Assembly: GCA_932294295.1 (NCBI GenBank)
Contig: OW028576.1
Location: 25,613,227 to 25,677,226, forward strand
Source of the DNA: Alitta virens
Taxonomy: Eukaryota > Annelida > Polychaeta > Phyllodocida > Nereididae
Direction: 5' to 3'
DNA length: 64,000 nt
Position 1 is the stretch's first letter. Every line of letters starts with the position of its first letter. The notes under the pieces are model-generated. The model searched no databases. It had not been told where the DNA came from and worked only from the letters and a program-made list of their open reading frames with translations. Below are positions 23,464 through 36,915 of this stretch, piece after piece. The position numbers and the translations under genes were made by a program.

Positions 23464-25140
23464 GGGCTAGCTTGGAATTGGCTGGTGCCCTCAGACTAAC
23501 CCTAAAATGTCACGTTTTCACTGTCCTCACAGTAGGTGAAGGCTATTTAGAAACTGTTCAGCAGTTTCAGTTTTCTAGTTATTATTATTATTCTTATTAT
23601 TATTATTATTATTTACAGGCAAAATTTTAGAGTTGGAGGACCAAACTTTACCACAAGGTACCCTAGGATGACCTTATTACTTTGACCTAGTTTGAGTGAC
23701 CTTGACCTATTTTTCAAGGTCACAGGTCACCTTTAGTACAAAATTTTAAGAACTTAAAATTGGCATATCCTCTAAACCAGTGCAGTTAAATACTAATGGT
23801 CTTGGATCTTGTGATTAAATATGTTTTAAAGTGTTTTGACATTACATAATTGTGAATCACTCATGCGGAACATACCGCAATGCAACATGGAGCAGTTTTC
23901 AGTCTAGATTCGACTTGGCCAAAACCGGAAGTTGTAAGAAGCCAATGATGGTGCTAAAAGTTGCCCCTTACTCGGGGCCAGTGCAGTGTGAAAGATGAAG
24001 ATGATGTCATTAATGGTTTTTGAAATATTGAGTTTTTCACATTTTTGAATTATGAAAAATAGGTACCCATGTCCATTTCACCATGAAATATTGGTTTTAG
24101 GTTATAACATGCTATAGTAAACTACCCCAAACATGTACCCAAAACCCCCAAATCAAGTGTCAAATTTGACCTTGAAGGTCATTTTCAAGGTCATTTTGAC
24201 CTTCGAAATGTGAAAAACAAGCAATTTTGACACTGCCACAAAAATACCTTAGAAGTAAGTGTTTGAGCTGAAAGTTTTTTCTTTGGAAGACATTGACCAG
24301 TATTATAAGAATATGTACTCGGTTTTGACAGAAATTAATATGTTGATTTTTAAAAAATTCATAAACTCGGACAACTGTTTTTTGAGTAAAAAAAATAGTG
24401 AAAATGGTCATTTTCACTGAGAAATATTCACTTTAGCCAAATGCCAAGCATGGGTGACCCCCTACAATTCACATATGGGCTTTCAGAATCTGCTGTCAAT
24501 TTTGACATTTGACCTAAATGTCAAGGTCAAATTTAAGGTCAAACAATCTATGAAAGTTGATATTTTGAATTCTTGATTTTTTTTAAGATAGTAGAAATGC
24601 TTGGATATGGCTGATCTTTGGATATGATGTTGCCCTAATACCCTACCAACAATCTGAAATGAAATATACGTGTATAACATGTTTCTTATACTGATTCATA
24701 CTGTTTAAATGACAAGAAATTGAATAATTTTGTCGGCGATTTCAACAATTTATTACTCGGCGATGCCGCAACGTAGAAAGGCGGTTCTGGTGGTCGAACA
24801 ACGGGCTGCTTCTCCTCTTTAAAACGGTACAAAGATTGTGTTCGTACGTCTTGCGGCTGCCGAGTAACGGCCGATTTACTTCGGGATGTTTGCTCGTCCG
24901 TTCAGGGTTAATGAGCACATGGCCTTGTTGGTAAACAAATTGGAGTCTTATGATGTTAAGGCAAGGAGAAAATAGTGAGGAAGGGTTTCGGGGGGCTGGC
25001 AGCAGGGTGGGCGGTTGTGAAAAAATGGTAGATAATTTGTGGCGGGGTTGCCACGGTGGCGAGAGGCTGGCTGTCAATCTGTGATTTGTTTTGGTGGGAT
25101 GCTGCGGGACTGCTGTGGCCTTGCAAATGGTAGCTGTGAT
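23464..25140 (+). repeat. Repeat copy 15 (1,677 bp, +A)
   Basis: An extra A at 25053 gives TTGCCACGGTGG in place of TTGCCCGGTGG. It lies within a base or two of the copy 9 insertion and breaks the same open frames, but it is a different base and so a different event. Confidence 0.97.
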
Positions 25141-26816
25141 GGGCTAGCTTGGAATTGGCTGGTGCCCTCAGACTAACCCTAAAATGTCACGTTTTCACTG
25201 TCCTCACAGTAGGTGAAGGCTATTTAGAAACTGTTCAGCAGTTTCAGTTTTCTAGTTATTATTATTATTCTTATTATTATTATTATTATTTACAGGCAAA
25301 ATTTTAGAGTTGGAGGACCAAACTTTACCACAAGGTACCCTAGGATGACCTTATTACTTTGACCTAGTTTGAGTGACCTTGACCTATTTTTCAAGGTCAC
25401 AGGTCACCTTTAGTACAAAATTTTAAGAACTTAAAATTGGCATATCCTCTAAACCAGTGCAGTTAAATACTAATGGTCTTGGATCTTGTGATTAAATATG
25501 TTTTAAAGTGTTTTGACATTACATAATTGTGAATCACTCATGCGGAACATACCGCAATGCAACATGGAGCAGTTTTCAGTCTAGATTCGACTTGGCCAAA
25601 ACCGGAAGTTGTAAGAAGCCAATGATGGTGCTAAAAGTTGCCCCTTACTCGGGGCCAGTGCAGTGTGAAAGATGAAGATGATGTCATTAATGGTTTTTGA
25701 AATATTGAGTTTTTCACATTTTTGAATTATGAAAAATAGGTACCCATGTCCATTTCACCATGAAATATTGGTTTTAGGTTATAACATGCTATAGTAAACT
25801 ACCCCAAACATGTACCCAAAACCCCCAAATCAAGTGTCAAATTTGACCTTGAAGGTCATTTTCAAGGTCATTTTGACCTTCGAAATGTGAAAAACAAGCA
25901 ATTTTGACACTGCCACAAAAATACCTTAGAAGTAAGTGTTTGAGCTGAAAGTTTTTTCTTTGGAAGACATTGACCAGTATTATAAGAATATGTACTCGGT
26001 TTTGACAGAAATTAATATGTTGATTTTTAAAAAATTCATAAACTCGGACAACTGTTTTTTGAGTAAAAAAAATAGTGAAAATGGTCATTTTCACTGAGAA
26101 ATATTCACTTTAGCCAAATGCCAAGCATGGGTGACCCCCTACAATTCACATATGGGCTTTCAGAATCTGCTGTCAATTTTGACATTTGACCTAAATGTCA
26201 AGGTCAAATTTAAGGTCAAACAATCTATGAAAGTTGATATTTTGAATTCTTGATTTTTTTTAAGATAGTAGAAATGCTTGGATATGGCTGATCTTTGGAT
26301 ATGATGTTGCCCTAATACCCTACCAACAATCTGAAATGAAATATACGTGTATAACATGTTTCTTATACTGATTCATACTGTTTAAATGACAAGAAATTGA
26401 ATAATTTTGTCGGCGATTTCAACAATTTATTACTCGGCGATGCCGCAACGTAGAAAGGCGGTTCTGGTGGTCGAACAACGGGCTGCTTCTCCTCTTTAAA
26501 ACGGTACAAAGATTGTGTTCGTACGTCTTGCGGCTGCCGAGTAACGGCCGATTTACTTCGGGATGTTTGCTCGTCCGTTCAGGGTTAATGAGCACATGGC
26601 CTTGTTGGTAAACAAATTGGAGTCTTATGATGTTAAGGCAAGGAGAAAATAGTGAGGAAGGGTTTCGGGGGGCTGGCAGCAGGGTGGGCGGTTGTGAAAA
26701 AATGGTAGATAATTTGTGGCGGGGTTGCCCGGTGGCGAGAGGCTGGCTGTCAATCTGTGATTTGTTTTGGTGGGATGCTGCGGGACTGCTGTGGCCTTGC
26801 AAATGGTAGCTGTGAT
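25141..26816 (+). repeat. Repeat copy 16 (1,676 bp)
   Basis: Same length and landmarks as copy 1; no difference noticed. Confidence 0.98.
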
Positions 26817-28492
26817 GGGCTAGCTTGGAATTGGCTGGTGCCCTCAGACTAACCCTAAAATGTCACGTTTTCACTGTCCTCACAGTAGGTGAAGGCTATT
26901 TAGAAACTGTTCAGCAGTTTCAGTTTTCTAGTTATTATTATTATTCTTATTATTATTATTATTATTTACAGGCAAAATTTTAGAGTTGGAGGACCAAACT
27001 TTACCACAAGGTACCCTAGGATGACCTTATTACTTTGACCTAGTTTGAGTGACCTTGACCTATTTTTCAAGGTCACAGGTCACCTTTAGTACAAAATTTT
27101 AAGAACTTAAAATTGGCATATCCTCTAAACCAGTGCAGTTAAATACTAATGGTCTTGGATCTTGTGATTAAATATGTTTTAAAGTGTTTTGACATTACAT
27201 AATTGTGAATCACTCATGCGGAACATACCGCAATGCAACATGGAGCAGTTTTCAGTCTAGATTCGACTTGGCCAAAACCGGAAGTTGTAAGAAGCCAATG
27301 ATGGTGCTAAAAGTTGCCCCTTACTCGGGGCCAGTGCAGTGTGAAAGATGAAGATGATGTCATTAATGGTTTTTGAAATATTGAGTTTTTCACATTTTTG
27401 AATTATGAAAAATAGGTACCCATGTCCATTTCACCATGAAATATTGGTTTTAGGTTATAACATGCTATAGTAAACTACCCCAAACATGTACCCAAAACCC
27501 CCAAATCAAGTGTCAAATTTGACCTTGAAGGTCATTTTCAAGGTCATTTTGACCTTCGAAATGTGAAAAACAAGCAATTTTGACACTGCCACAAAAATAC
27601 CTTAGAAGTAAGTGTTTGAGCTGAAAGTTTTTTCTTTGGAAGACATTGACCAGTATTATAAGAATATGTACTCGGTTTTGACAGAAATTAATATGTTGAT
27701 TTTTAAAAAATTCATAAACTCGGACAACTGTTTTTTGAGTAAAAAAAATAGTGAAAATGGTCATTTTCACTGAGAAATATTCACTTTAGCCAAATGCCAA
27801 GCATGGGTGACCCCCTACAATTCACATATGGGCTTTCAGAATCTGCTGTCAATTTTGACATTTGACCTAAATGTCAAGGTCAAATTTAAGGTCAAACAAT
27901 CTATGAAAGTTGATATTTTGAATTCTTGATTTTTTTTAAGATAGTAGAAATGCTTGGATATGGCTGATCTTTGGATATGATGTTGCCCTAATACCCTACC
28001 AACAATCTGAAATGAAATATACGTGTATAACATGTTTCTTATACTGATTCATACTGTTTAAATGACAAGAAATTGAATAATTTTGTCGGCGATTTCAACA
28101 ATTTATTACTCGGCGATGCCGCAACGTAGAAAGGCGGTTCTGGTGGTCGAACAACGGGCTGCTTCTCCTCTTTAAAACGGTACAAAGATTGTGTTCGTAC
28201 GTCTTGCGGCTGCCGAGTAACGGCCGATTTACTTCGGGATGTTTGCTCGTCCGTTCAGGGTTAATGAGCACATGGCCTTGTTGGTAAACAAATTGGAGTC
28301 TTATGATGTTAAGGCAAGGAGAAAATAGTGAGGAAGGGTTTCGGGGGGCTGGCAGCAGGGTGGGCGGTTGTGAAAAAATGGTAGATAATTTGTGGCGGGG
28401 TTGCCCGGTGGCGAGAGGCTGGCTGTCAATCTGTGATTTGTTTTGGTGGGATGCTGCGGGACTGCTGTGGCCTTGCAAATGGTAGCTGTGAT
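26817..28492 (+). repeat. Repeat copy 17 (1,676 bp)
   Basis: Same length and landmarks as copy 1. This is the last copy of the clean left block. Confidence 0.98.
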
Positions 28493-28823
28493 GGGCTAGC
28501 TTGGAATTGGCTGGTGCCCTCAGACTAACCCTAAAATGTCACGTTTTCACTGTCCTCACAGTAGGTGAAGGCTATTTAGAAACTGTTCAGCAGTTTCAGT
28601 TTTCTAGTTATTATTATTATTCTTATTATTATTATTATTATTTACAGGCAAAATTTTAGAGTTGGAGGACCAAACTTTACCACAAGGTACCCTAGGATGA
28701 CCTTATTACTTTGACCTAGTTTGAGTGACCTTGACCTATTTTTCAAGGTCACAGGTCACCTTTAGTACAAAATTTTAAGAACTTAAAATTGGCATATCCT
28801 CTAAACCAGTGCAGTTAAATACT

Positions 28824-28901
28824 AATGGTCTTGGATCTTGTGATTAAATATGTTTTAAAGTGAATGGTCTTGGATCTTGTGATTAAATATGTTTTAAAGT
28901 G
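28824..28901 (+). repeat. 39-bp tandem duplication private to copy 18
   Basis: The segment beginning AATGGTCTTGGATC and ending TTTTAAAGTG is present twice, at 28824-28862 and 28863-28901, with identical sequence. The reference has it once (offsets 332-370). It is the only structural duplication below unit size in the window. Confidence 0.95.
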
Positions 28902-29753
28902 TTTTGACATTACATAATTGTGAATCACTCATGCGGAACATACCGCAATGCAACATGGAGCAGTTTTCAGTCTAGATTCGACTTGGCCAAAACCGGAAGT
29001 TGTAAGAAGCCAATGATGGTGCTAAAAGTTGCCCCTTACTCGGGGCCAGTGCAGTGTGAAAGATGAAGATGATGTCATTAATGGTTTTTGAAATATTGAG
29101 TTTTTCACATTTTTGAATTATGAAAAATAGGTACCCATGTCCATTTCACCATGAAATATTGGTTTTAGGTTATAACATGCTATAGTAAACTACCCCAAAC
29201 ATGTACCCAAAACCCCCCAAATCAAGTGTCAAATTTGACCTTGAAGGTCATTTTCAAGGTCATTTTGACCTTCGAAATGTGAAAAACAAGCAATTTTGAC
29301 ACTGCCACAAAATACCTTAGAAGTAAGTGTTTGAGCTGAAAGTTTTTTCTTTGGAAGACATTGACCAGTATTATAAGAATATGTACTCGGTTTTGACAGA
29401 AATTAATATGTTGATTTTTAAAAAATTCATAAACTCGGACAACTGTTTTTTGAGTAAAAAAAAATAGTGAAAATGGTCATTTTCACTGAGAAATATTCAC
29501 TTTAGCCAAATGCCAAGCATGGTGACCCCCTACAATTCACATATGGGCTTTCAGAATCTGCTGTCAATTTTGACATTTGACCTAAATGTCAAGGTCAAAT
29601 TTAAGGTCAAACAATCTATGAAAGTTGATATTTTGAATTCTTGATTTTTTTTAAGATAGTAGAAATGCTTGGATATGGCTGATCTTTGGATATGATGTTG
29701 CCCTAATACCCTACCAACAATCTGAAATGAAATATACGTGTATAACATGTTTC

Positions 29754-30194
29754 TTATACTGATTCATACTGTTTAAATGACAAGAAATTGAATAATTTTG
29801 TCGGCGATTTCAACAATTTATTACTCGGCGATGCCGCAACGTAGAAAGGCGGTTCTGGTGGTCGAACAACGGGCTGCTTCTCCTCTTTAAAAACGGTACA
29901 AAGATTGTGTTCGTACGTCTTGCGGCTGCCGAGTAACGGCCGATTTACTTCGGGATGTTTGCTCGTCCGTTCAGGGTTAATGAGCACATGGCCTTGTTGG
30001 TAAACAAATTGGAGTCTTATGATGTTAAGGCAAGGAGAAAATAGTGAGGAAGGGTTTCGGGGGGCTGGCAGCAGGGTGGGCGGTTGTGAAAAAATGGTAG
30101 ATAATTTGTGGCGGGGTTGCCCGGTGGCGAGAGGCTGGCTGTCAATCTGTGATTTGTTTTGGTGGGATGCTGCGGGACTGCTGTGGCCTTGCAA
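29754..30194 (-). other. 146-codon fused frame in copy 18
   Basis: An extra A (TTTAAAAACGG, 29889-29893) joins the N-terminal part of the 127-codon frame to the coding-like frame, giving one open frame ending FKQYESV. Copies 28 and 29 have the same extra A but carry other frameshifts. Either this five-A form is the older coding state, or the extra A is a recurrent homopolymer error; the location in the indel-rich block favours error. Confidence 0.2.
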
Positions 30195-30208
30195 ATGGTA
30201 GCTGTGAT

Positions 30209-31885
30209 GGGCTAGCTTGGAATTGGCTGGTGCCCTCAGACTAACCCTAAAATGTCACGTTTTCACTGTCCTCACAGTAGGTGAAGGCTATTTAGAAACT
30301 GTTCAGCAGTTTCAGTTTTCTAGTTATTATTATTATTCTTATTATTATTATTATTATTTACAGGCAAAATTTTAGAGTTGGAGGACCAAACTTTACCACA
30401 AGGTACCCTAGGATGACCTTATTACTTTGACCTAGTTTGAGTGACCTTGACCTATTTTTCAAGGTCACAGGTCACCTTTAGTACAAAATTTTAAGAACTT
30501 AAAATTGGCATATCCTCTAAACCAGTGCAGTTAAATACTAATGGTCTTGGATCTTGTGATTAAATATGTTTTAAAGTGTTTTGACATTACATAATTGTGA
30601 ATCACTCATGCGGAACATACCGCAATGCAACATGGAGCAGTTTTCAGTCTAGATTCGACTTGGCCAAAACCGGAAGTTGTAAGAAGCCAATGATGGTGCT
30701 AAAAGTTGCCCCTTACTCGGGGCCAGTGCAGTGTGAAAGATGAAGATGATGTCATTAATGGTTTTTGAAATATTGAGTTTTTCACATTTTTGAATTATGA
30801 AAAATAGGTACCCATGTCCATTTCACCATGAAATCATTGGTTTTAGGTTATAACATGCTATAGTAAACTACCCCAAACATGTACCCAAAACCCCCAAATC
30901 AAGTGTCAAATTTGACCTTGAAGGTCATTTTCAAGGTCATTTTGACCTTCGAAATGTGAAAAACAAGCAATTTTGACACTGCCACAAAAATACCTTAGAA
31001 GTAAGTGTTTGAGCTGAAAGTTTTTTCTTTGGAAGACATTGACCAGTATTATAAGAATATGTACTCGGTTTTGACAGAAATTAATATGTTGATTTTTAAA
31101 AAATTCATAAACTCGGACAACTGTTTTTTGAGTAAAAAAAATAGTGAAAATGGTCATTTTCACTGAGAAATATTCACTTAGCCAAATGCCAAGCATGGGT
31201 GACCCCCTACAATTCACATATGGGCTTTCAGAATCTGCTGTCAATTTTGACATTTGACCTAAATGTCAAGGTCAAATTTAAGGTCAAACAATCTATGAAA
31301 GTTGATATTTTGAATTCTTGATTTTTTTTAAGATAGTAGAAATGCTTGGATATGGCTGATCTTTGGATATGATGTTGCCCTAATACCCTACCAACAATCT
31401 GAAATGAAATATACGTGTATAACATGTTTCTTATACTGATTCATACTGTTTAAATGACAAGAAATTGAATAATTTTGTCGGCGATTTCAACCAATTTATT
31501 ACTCGGCGATGCCGCAACGTAGAAAGGCGGTTCTGGTGGTCGAACAACGGGCTGCTTCTCCTCTTTAAAACGGTACAAAGATTGTGTTCGTACGTCTTGC
31601 GGCTGCCGAGTAACGGCCGATTTACTTCGGGATGTTTGCTCGTCCGTTCAGGGTTAATGAGCACATGGCCTTGTTGGTAAACAAATTGGAGTCTTATGAT
31701 GTTAAGGCAAGGAGAAAATAGTGAGGAAGGGTTTCGGGGGGCTGGCAGCAGGGTGGGCGGTTGTGAAAAAATGGTAGATAATTTGTGGCGGGGTTGCCCG
31801 GTGGCGAGAGGCTGGCTGTCAATCTGTGATTTGTTTTGGTGGGATGCTGCGGGACTGCTGTGGCCTTGCAAATGGTAGCTGTGAT
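30209..31885 (+). repeat. Repeat copy 19 (1,677 bp)
   Basis: Three indels: +C at about 30835 (AAATCATTGG), -T near 31178-31180 (TCACTTAGCC), and +C at about 31491 (CAACCAATTT). The last one moves the minus-strand frame so that it runs on to 146 codons (31431-31871). Confidence 0.96.
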
Positions 31886-33563
31886 GGGCTAGCTTGGAAT
31901 TGGCTGGTGCCCTCAGACTAACCCTAAAATGTCACGTTTTCACTGTCCTCACAGTAGGTGAAGGCTATTTAGAAACTGTTCAGCAGTTTCAGTTTTCTAG
32001 TTATTATTATTATTCTTATTATTATTATTATTATTTACAGGCAAAATTTTAGAGTTGGAGGACCAAACTTTACCACAAGGTACCCTAGGATGACCTTATT
32101 ACTTTGACCTAGTTTGAGTGACCTTGACCTATTTTTCAAGGTCACAGGTCACCTTTAGTACAAAATTTTAAGAACTTAAAATTGGCATATCCTCTAAACC
32201 AGTGCAGTTAAATACTAATGGTCTTGGATCTTGTGATTAAATATGTTTTAAAGTGTTTTGACATTACATAATTGTGAATCACTCATGCGGAACATACCGC
32301 AATGCAACATGGAGCAGTTTTCAGTCTAGATTCGACTTGGCCAAAACCGGAAGTTGTAAGAAGCCAATGATGGTGCTAAAAGTTGCCCCTTACTCGGGGC
32401 CAGTGCAGTGTGAAAGATGAAGATGATGTCATTAATGGTTTTTGAAATATTGAGTTTTTCCACATTTTTGAATTATGAAAAATAGGTACCCATGTCCATT
32501 TCACCATGAAATATTGGTTTTAGGTTATAACATGCTATAGTAAACTACCCCAAACATGTACCCAAAACCCCCAAATCAAGTGTCAAATTTGACCTTGAAG
32601 GTCATTTTCAAGGTCATTTTGACCTTCGAAATGTGAAAAACAAGCAATTTTGACACTGCCACAAAAATACCTTAGAAGTAAGTGTTGAGCTGAAAGTTTT
32701 TTCTTTGGAAGACATTGACCAGTATTATAAGAATATGTACTCGGTTTTGACAGAAATTAATATGTTGATTTTTAAAAAATTCATAAACTCGGGACAACTG
32801 TTTTTTGAGTAAAAAAAATAGTGAAAATGGTCATTTTCACTGAGAAATATTCACTTTAGCCAAATGCCAAGCATGGGTGACCCCCTACAATTCACATATG
32901 GGCTTTCAGAATCTGCTGTCAATTTTGACATTTGACCTAAATGTCAAGGTCAAATTTAAGGTCAAAACAATCTATGAAAGTTGATATTTTGAATTCTTGA
33001 TTTTTTTTAAGATAGTAGAAATGCTTGGATATGGCTGATCTTTGGATATGATGTTGCCCTAATACCCTACCAACAATCTGAAATGAAATATACGTGTATA
33101 ACATGTTTCTTATACTGATTCATACTGTTTAAATGACAAGAAATTGAATAATTTTGTCGGCGATTTCAACAATTTATTACTCGGCGATGCCGCAACGTAG
33201 AAAGGCGGTTCTGGTGGTCGAACAACGGGCTGCTTCTCCTCTTTAAAACGGTACAAAGATTGTGTTCGTACGTCTTGCGGCTGCCGAGTAACGGCCGATT
33301 TACTTCGGGATGTTTGCTCGTCCGTTCAGGGTTAATGAGCACATGGCCTTGTTGGTAAACAAATTGGAGTCTTATGATGTTAAGGCAAGGAGAAAATAGT
33401 GAGGAAGGGTTTCGGGGGGCTGGCAGCAGGGTGGGCGGTTGTGAAAAAATGGTAGATAATTTGTGGCGGGGTTGCCCGGTGGCGAGAGGCTGGCTGTCAA
33501 TCTGTGATTTGTTTTGGTGGGATGCTGCGGGACTGCTGTGGCCTTGCAAATGGTAGCTGTGAT
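31886..33563 (+). repeat. Repeat copy 20 (1,678 bp)
   Basis: Four indels: +C at about 32460-32461, -T near 32684-32686 (AGTGTTGAGC), +G near 32791-32793 (CTCGGGACAAC), and +A near 32964-32967 (GTCAAAACAATC). The AT-rich frames seen in other copies are broken here. Confidence 0.96.
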
Positions 33564-35240
33564 GGGCTAGCTTGGAATTGGCTGGTGCCCTCAGACTAAC
33601 CCTAAAATGTCACGTTTTCACTGTCCTCACAGTAGGTGAAGGCTATTTAGAAACTGTTCAGCAGTTTCAGTTTTCTAGTTATTATTATTATTCTTATTAT
33701 TATTATTATTATTTACAGGCAAAATTTTAGAGTTGGAGGACCAAACTTTACCACAAGGTACCCTAGGATGACCTTATTACTTTGACCTAGTTTGAGTGAC
33801 CTTGACCTATTTTTCAAGGTCACAGGTCACCTTTAGTACAAAATTTTAAGAACTTAAAATTGGCATATCCTCTAAACCAGTGCAGTTAAATACTAATGGT
33901 CTTGGATCTTGTGATTAAATATGTTTTAAAGTGTTTTGACATTACATAATTGTGAATCACTCATGCGGAACATACCGCAATGCAACATGGAGCAGTTTTC
34001 AGTCTAGATTCGACTTGGCCAAAACCGGAAGTTGTAAGAAGCCAATGATGGTGCTAAAAGTTGCCCCTTACTCGGGGCCAGTGCAGTGTGAAAGATGAAG
34101 ATGATGTCATTAATGGTTTTTGAAATATTGAGTTTTTTCACATTTTTGAATTATGAAAAATAGGTACCCATGTCCATTTCACCATGAAATATTGGTTTTA
34201 GGTTATAACATGCTATAGTAAACTACCCCAAACATGTACCCAAAACCCCCAAATCAAGTGTCAAATTTGACCTTGAAGGTCATTTTCAAGGTCATTTTGA
34301 CCTTCGAAATGTGAAAAACAAGCAATTTTGACACTGCCACAAAAATACCTTAGAAGTAAGTGTTTGAGCTGAAAGTTTTTTCTTTGGAAGACATTGACCA
34401 GTATTATAAGAATATGTACTCGGTTTTGACAGAAATTAATATGTTGATTTTTAAAAAATTCATAAACTCGGACAACTGTTTTTTGAGTAAAAAAAATAGT
34501 GAAAATGGTCATTTTCACTGAGAAATATTCACTTTAGCCAAATGCCAAGCATGGGTGACCCCCTACAATTCACATATGGGCTTTCAGAATCTGCTGTCAA
34601 TTTTGACATTTGACCTAAATGTCAAGGTCAAATTTAAGGTCAAACAATCTATGAAAGTTGATATTTTGAATTCTTGATTTTTTTTAAGATAGTAGAAATG
34701 CTTGGATATGGCTGATCTTTGGATATGATGTTGCCCTAATACCCTACCAACAATCTGAAATGAAATATACGTGTATAAACATGTTTCTTATACTGATTCA
34801 TACTGTTTAAATGACAAGAAATTGAATAATTTTGTCGGCGATTTCAACAATTTATTACTCGCGATGCCGCAACGTAGAAAGGCGGTTCTGGTGGTCGAAC
34901 AACGGGCTGCTTCTCCTCTTTAAAACGGTACAAAGATTGTGTTCGTACGTCTTGCGGCTGCCGAGTAACGGCCGATTTACTTCGGGATGTTTGCTCGTCC
35001 GTTCAGGGTTAATGAGCACATGGCCTTGTTGGTAAACAAATTGGAGTCTTATGATGTTAAGGCAAGGAGAAAATAGTGAGGAAGGGTTTCGGGGGGCTGG
35101 CAGCAGGGTGGGCGGTTGTGAAAAAATGGTAGATAATTTGTGGCGGGGTTGCCCGGTGGCGAGAGGCTGGCTGTCAATCTGTGATTTGTTTTGGTGGGAT
35201 GCTGCGGGACTGCTGTGGCCTTGCAAATGGTAGCTGTGAT
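33564..35240 (+). repeat. Repeat copy 21 (1,677 bp)
   Basis: Three indels: +T in the run near 34133-34138, +A near 34776-34779 (GTATAAACATG), and -G at about 34861 (ACTCGCGATG). The last alters the left arm of the CpG-block inverted repeat. Confidence 0.96.
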
Positions 35241-36915
35241 GGGCTAGCTTGGAATTGGCTGGTGCCCTCAGACTAACCCTAAAATGTCACGTTTTCACTG
35301 TCCTCACAGTAGGTGAAGGCTATTTAGAAACTGTTCAGCAGTTTCAGTTTTCTAGTTATTATTATTATTCTTATTATTATTATTATTATTTACAGGCAAA
35401 ATTTTAGAGTTGGAGGACCAAACTTTACCACAAGGTACCCTAGGATGACCTTATTACTTTGACCTAGTTTGAGTGACCTTGACCTATTTTTCAAGGTCAC
35501 AGGTCACCTTTAGTACAAAATTTTAAGAACTTAAAATTGGCATATCCTCTAAACCAGTGCAGTTAAATACTAATGGTCTTGGATCTTGTGATTAAATATG
35601 TTTTAAAGTGTTTTGACATTACATAATTGTGAATCACTCATGCGGAACATACCGCAATGCAACATGGAGCAGTTTTCAGTCTAGATTCGACTTGGCCAAA
35701 ACCGAAGTTGTAAGAAGCCAATGATGGTGCTAAAAGTTGCCCCTTACTCGGGGCCAGTGCAGTGTGAAAGATGAAGATGATGTCATTAATGGTTTTTGAA
35801 ATATTGAGTTTTTCACATTTTTGAATTATGAAAAATAGGTACCCATGTCCATTTCACCATGAAATATTGGTTTTAGGTTATAACATGCTATAGTAAACTA
35901 CCCCAAACATGTACCCAAAACCCCCAAATCAAGTGTCAAATTTGACCTTGAAGGTCATTTTCAAGGTCATTTTGACCTTCGAAATGTGAAAAACAAGCAA
36001 TTTTGACACTGCCACAAAAATACCTTAGAAGTAAGTGTTTGAGCTGAAAGTTTTTTCTTTGGAAGACATTGACCAGTATTATAAGAATATGTACTCGGTT
36101 TTGACAGAAATTAATATGTTGATTTTTAAAAAATTCATAAACTCGGACAACTGTTTTTTGAGTAAAAAAAATAGTGAAAATGGTCATTTTCACTGAGAAA
36201 TATTCACTTTAGCCAAATGCCAAGCATGGGTGACCCCCTACAATTCACATATGGGCTTTCAGAATCTGCTGTCAATTTTGACATTTGACCTAAATGTCAA
36301 GGTCAAATTTAAGGTCAAACAATCTATGAAAGTTGATATTTTGAATTCTTGATTTTTTTTAAGATAGTAGAAATGCTTGGATATGGCTGATCTTTGGATA
36401 TGATGTTGCCCTAATACCCTACCAACAATCTGAAATGAAATATACGTGTATAACATGTTTCTTATACTGATTCATACTGTTTAAATGACAAGAAATTGAA
36501 TAATTTTGTCGGCGATTTCAACAATTTATTACTCGGCGATGCCGCAACGTAGAAAGGCGGTTCTGGTGGTCGAACAACGGGCTGCTTCTCCTCTTTAAAA
36601 CGGTACAAAGATTGTGTTCGTACGTCTTGCGGCTGCCGAGTAACGGCCGATTTACTTCGGGATGTTTGCTCGTCCGTTCAGGGTTAATGAGCACATGGCC
36701 TTGTTGGTAAACAAATTGGAGTCTTATGATGTTAAGGCAAGGAGAAAATAGTGAGGAAGGGTTTCGGGGGGCTGGCAGCAGGGTGGGCGGTTGTGAAAAA
36801 ATGGTAGATAATTTGTGGCGGGGTTGCCCGGTGGCGAGAGGCTGGCTGTCAATCTGTGATTTGTTTTGGTGGGATGCTGCGGGACTGCTGTGGCCTTGCA
36901 AATGGTAGCTGTGAT
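35241..36915 (+). repeat. Repeat copy 22 (1,675 bp)
   Basis: One deletion: a G lost near 35703-35704 (AACCGAAGTTG instead of AACCGGAAGTTG). Confidence 0.97.

Larger units (their letters stand above)
28493..30208 (+). repeat. Repeat copy 18 (1,716 bp, 39-bp duplication plus 1-bp indels)
   Basis: Contains a 39-bp direct duplication (28824-28862 and 28863-28901). It also has five 1-bp changes: +C in the ACCCCC run near 29212-29218, -A in the CACAAAAA run near 29306-29311, +A in the 8-A run near 29456-29464, -G in CATGGGTGACC near 29519-29522, and +A in TTTAAAACGG at 29889-29893. The net +40 agrees with the measured length. Copy 18 begins the indel-rich block. Confidence 0.97.
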
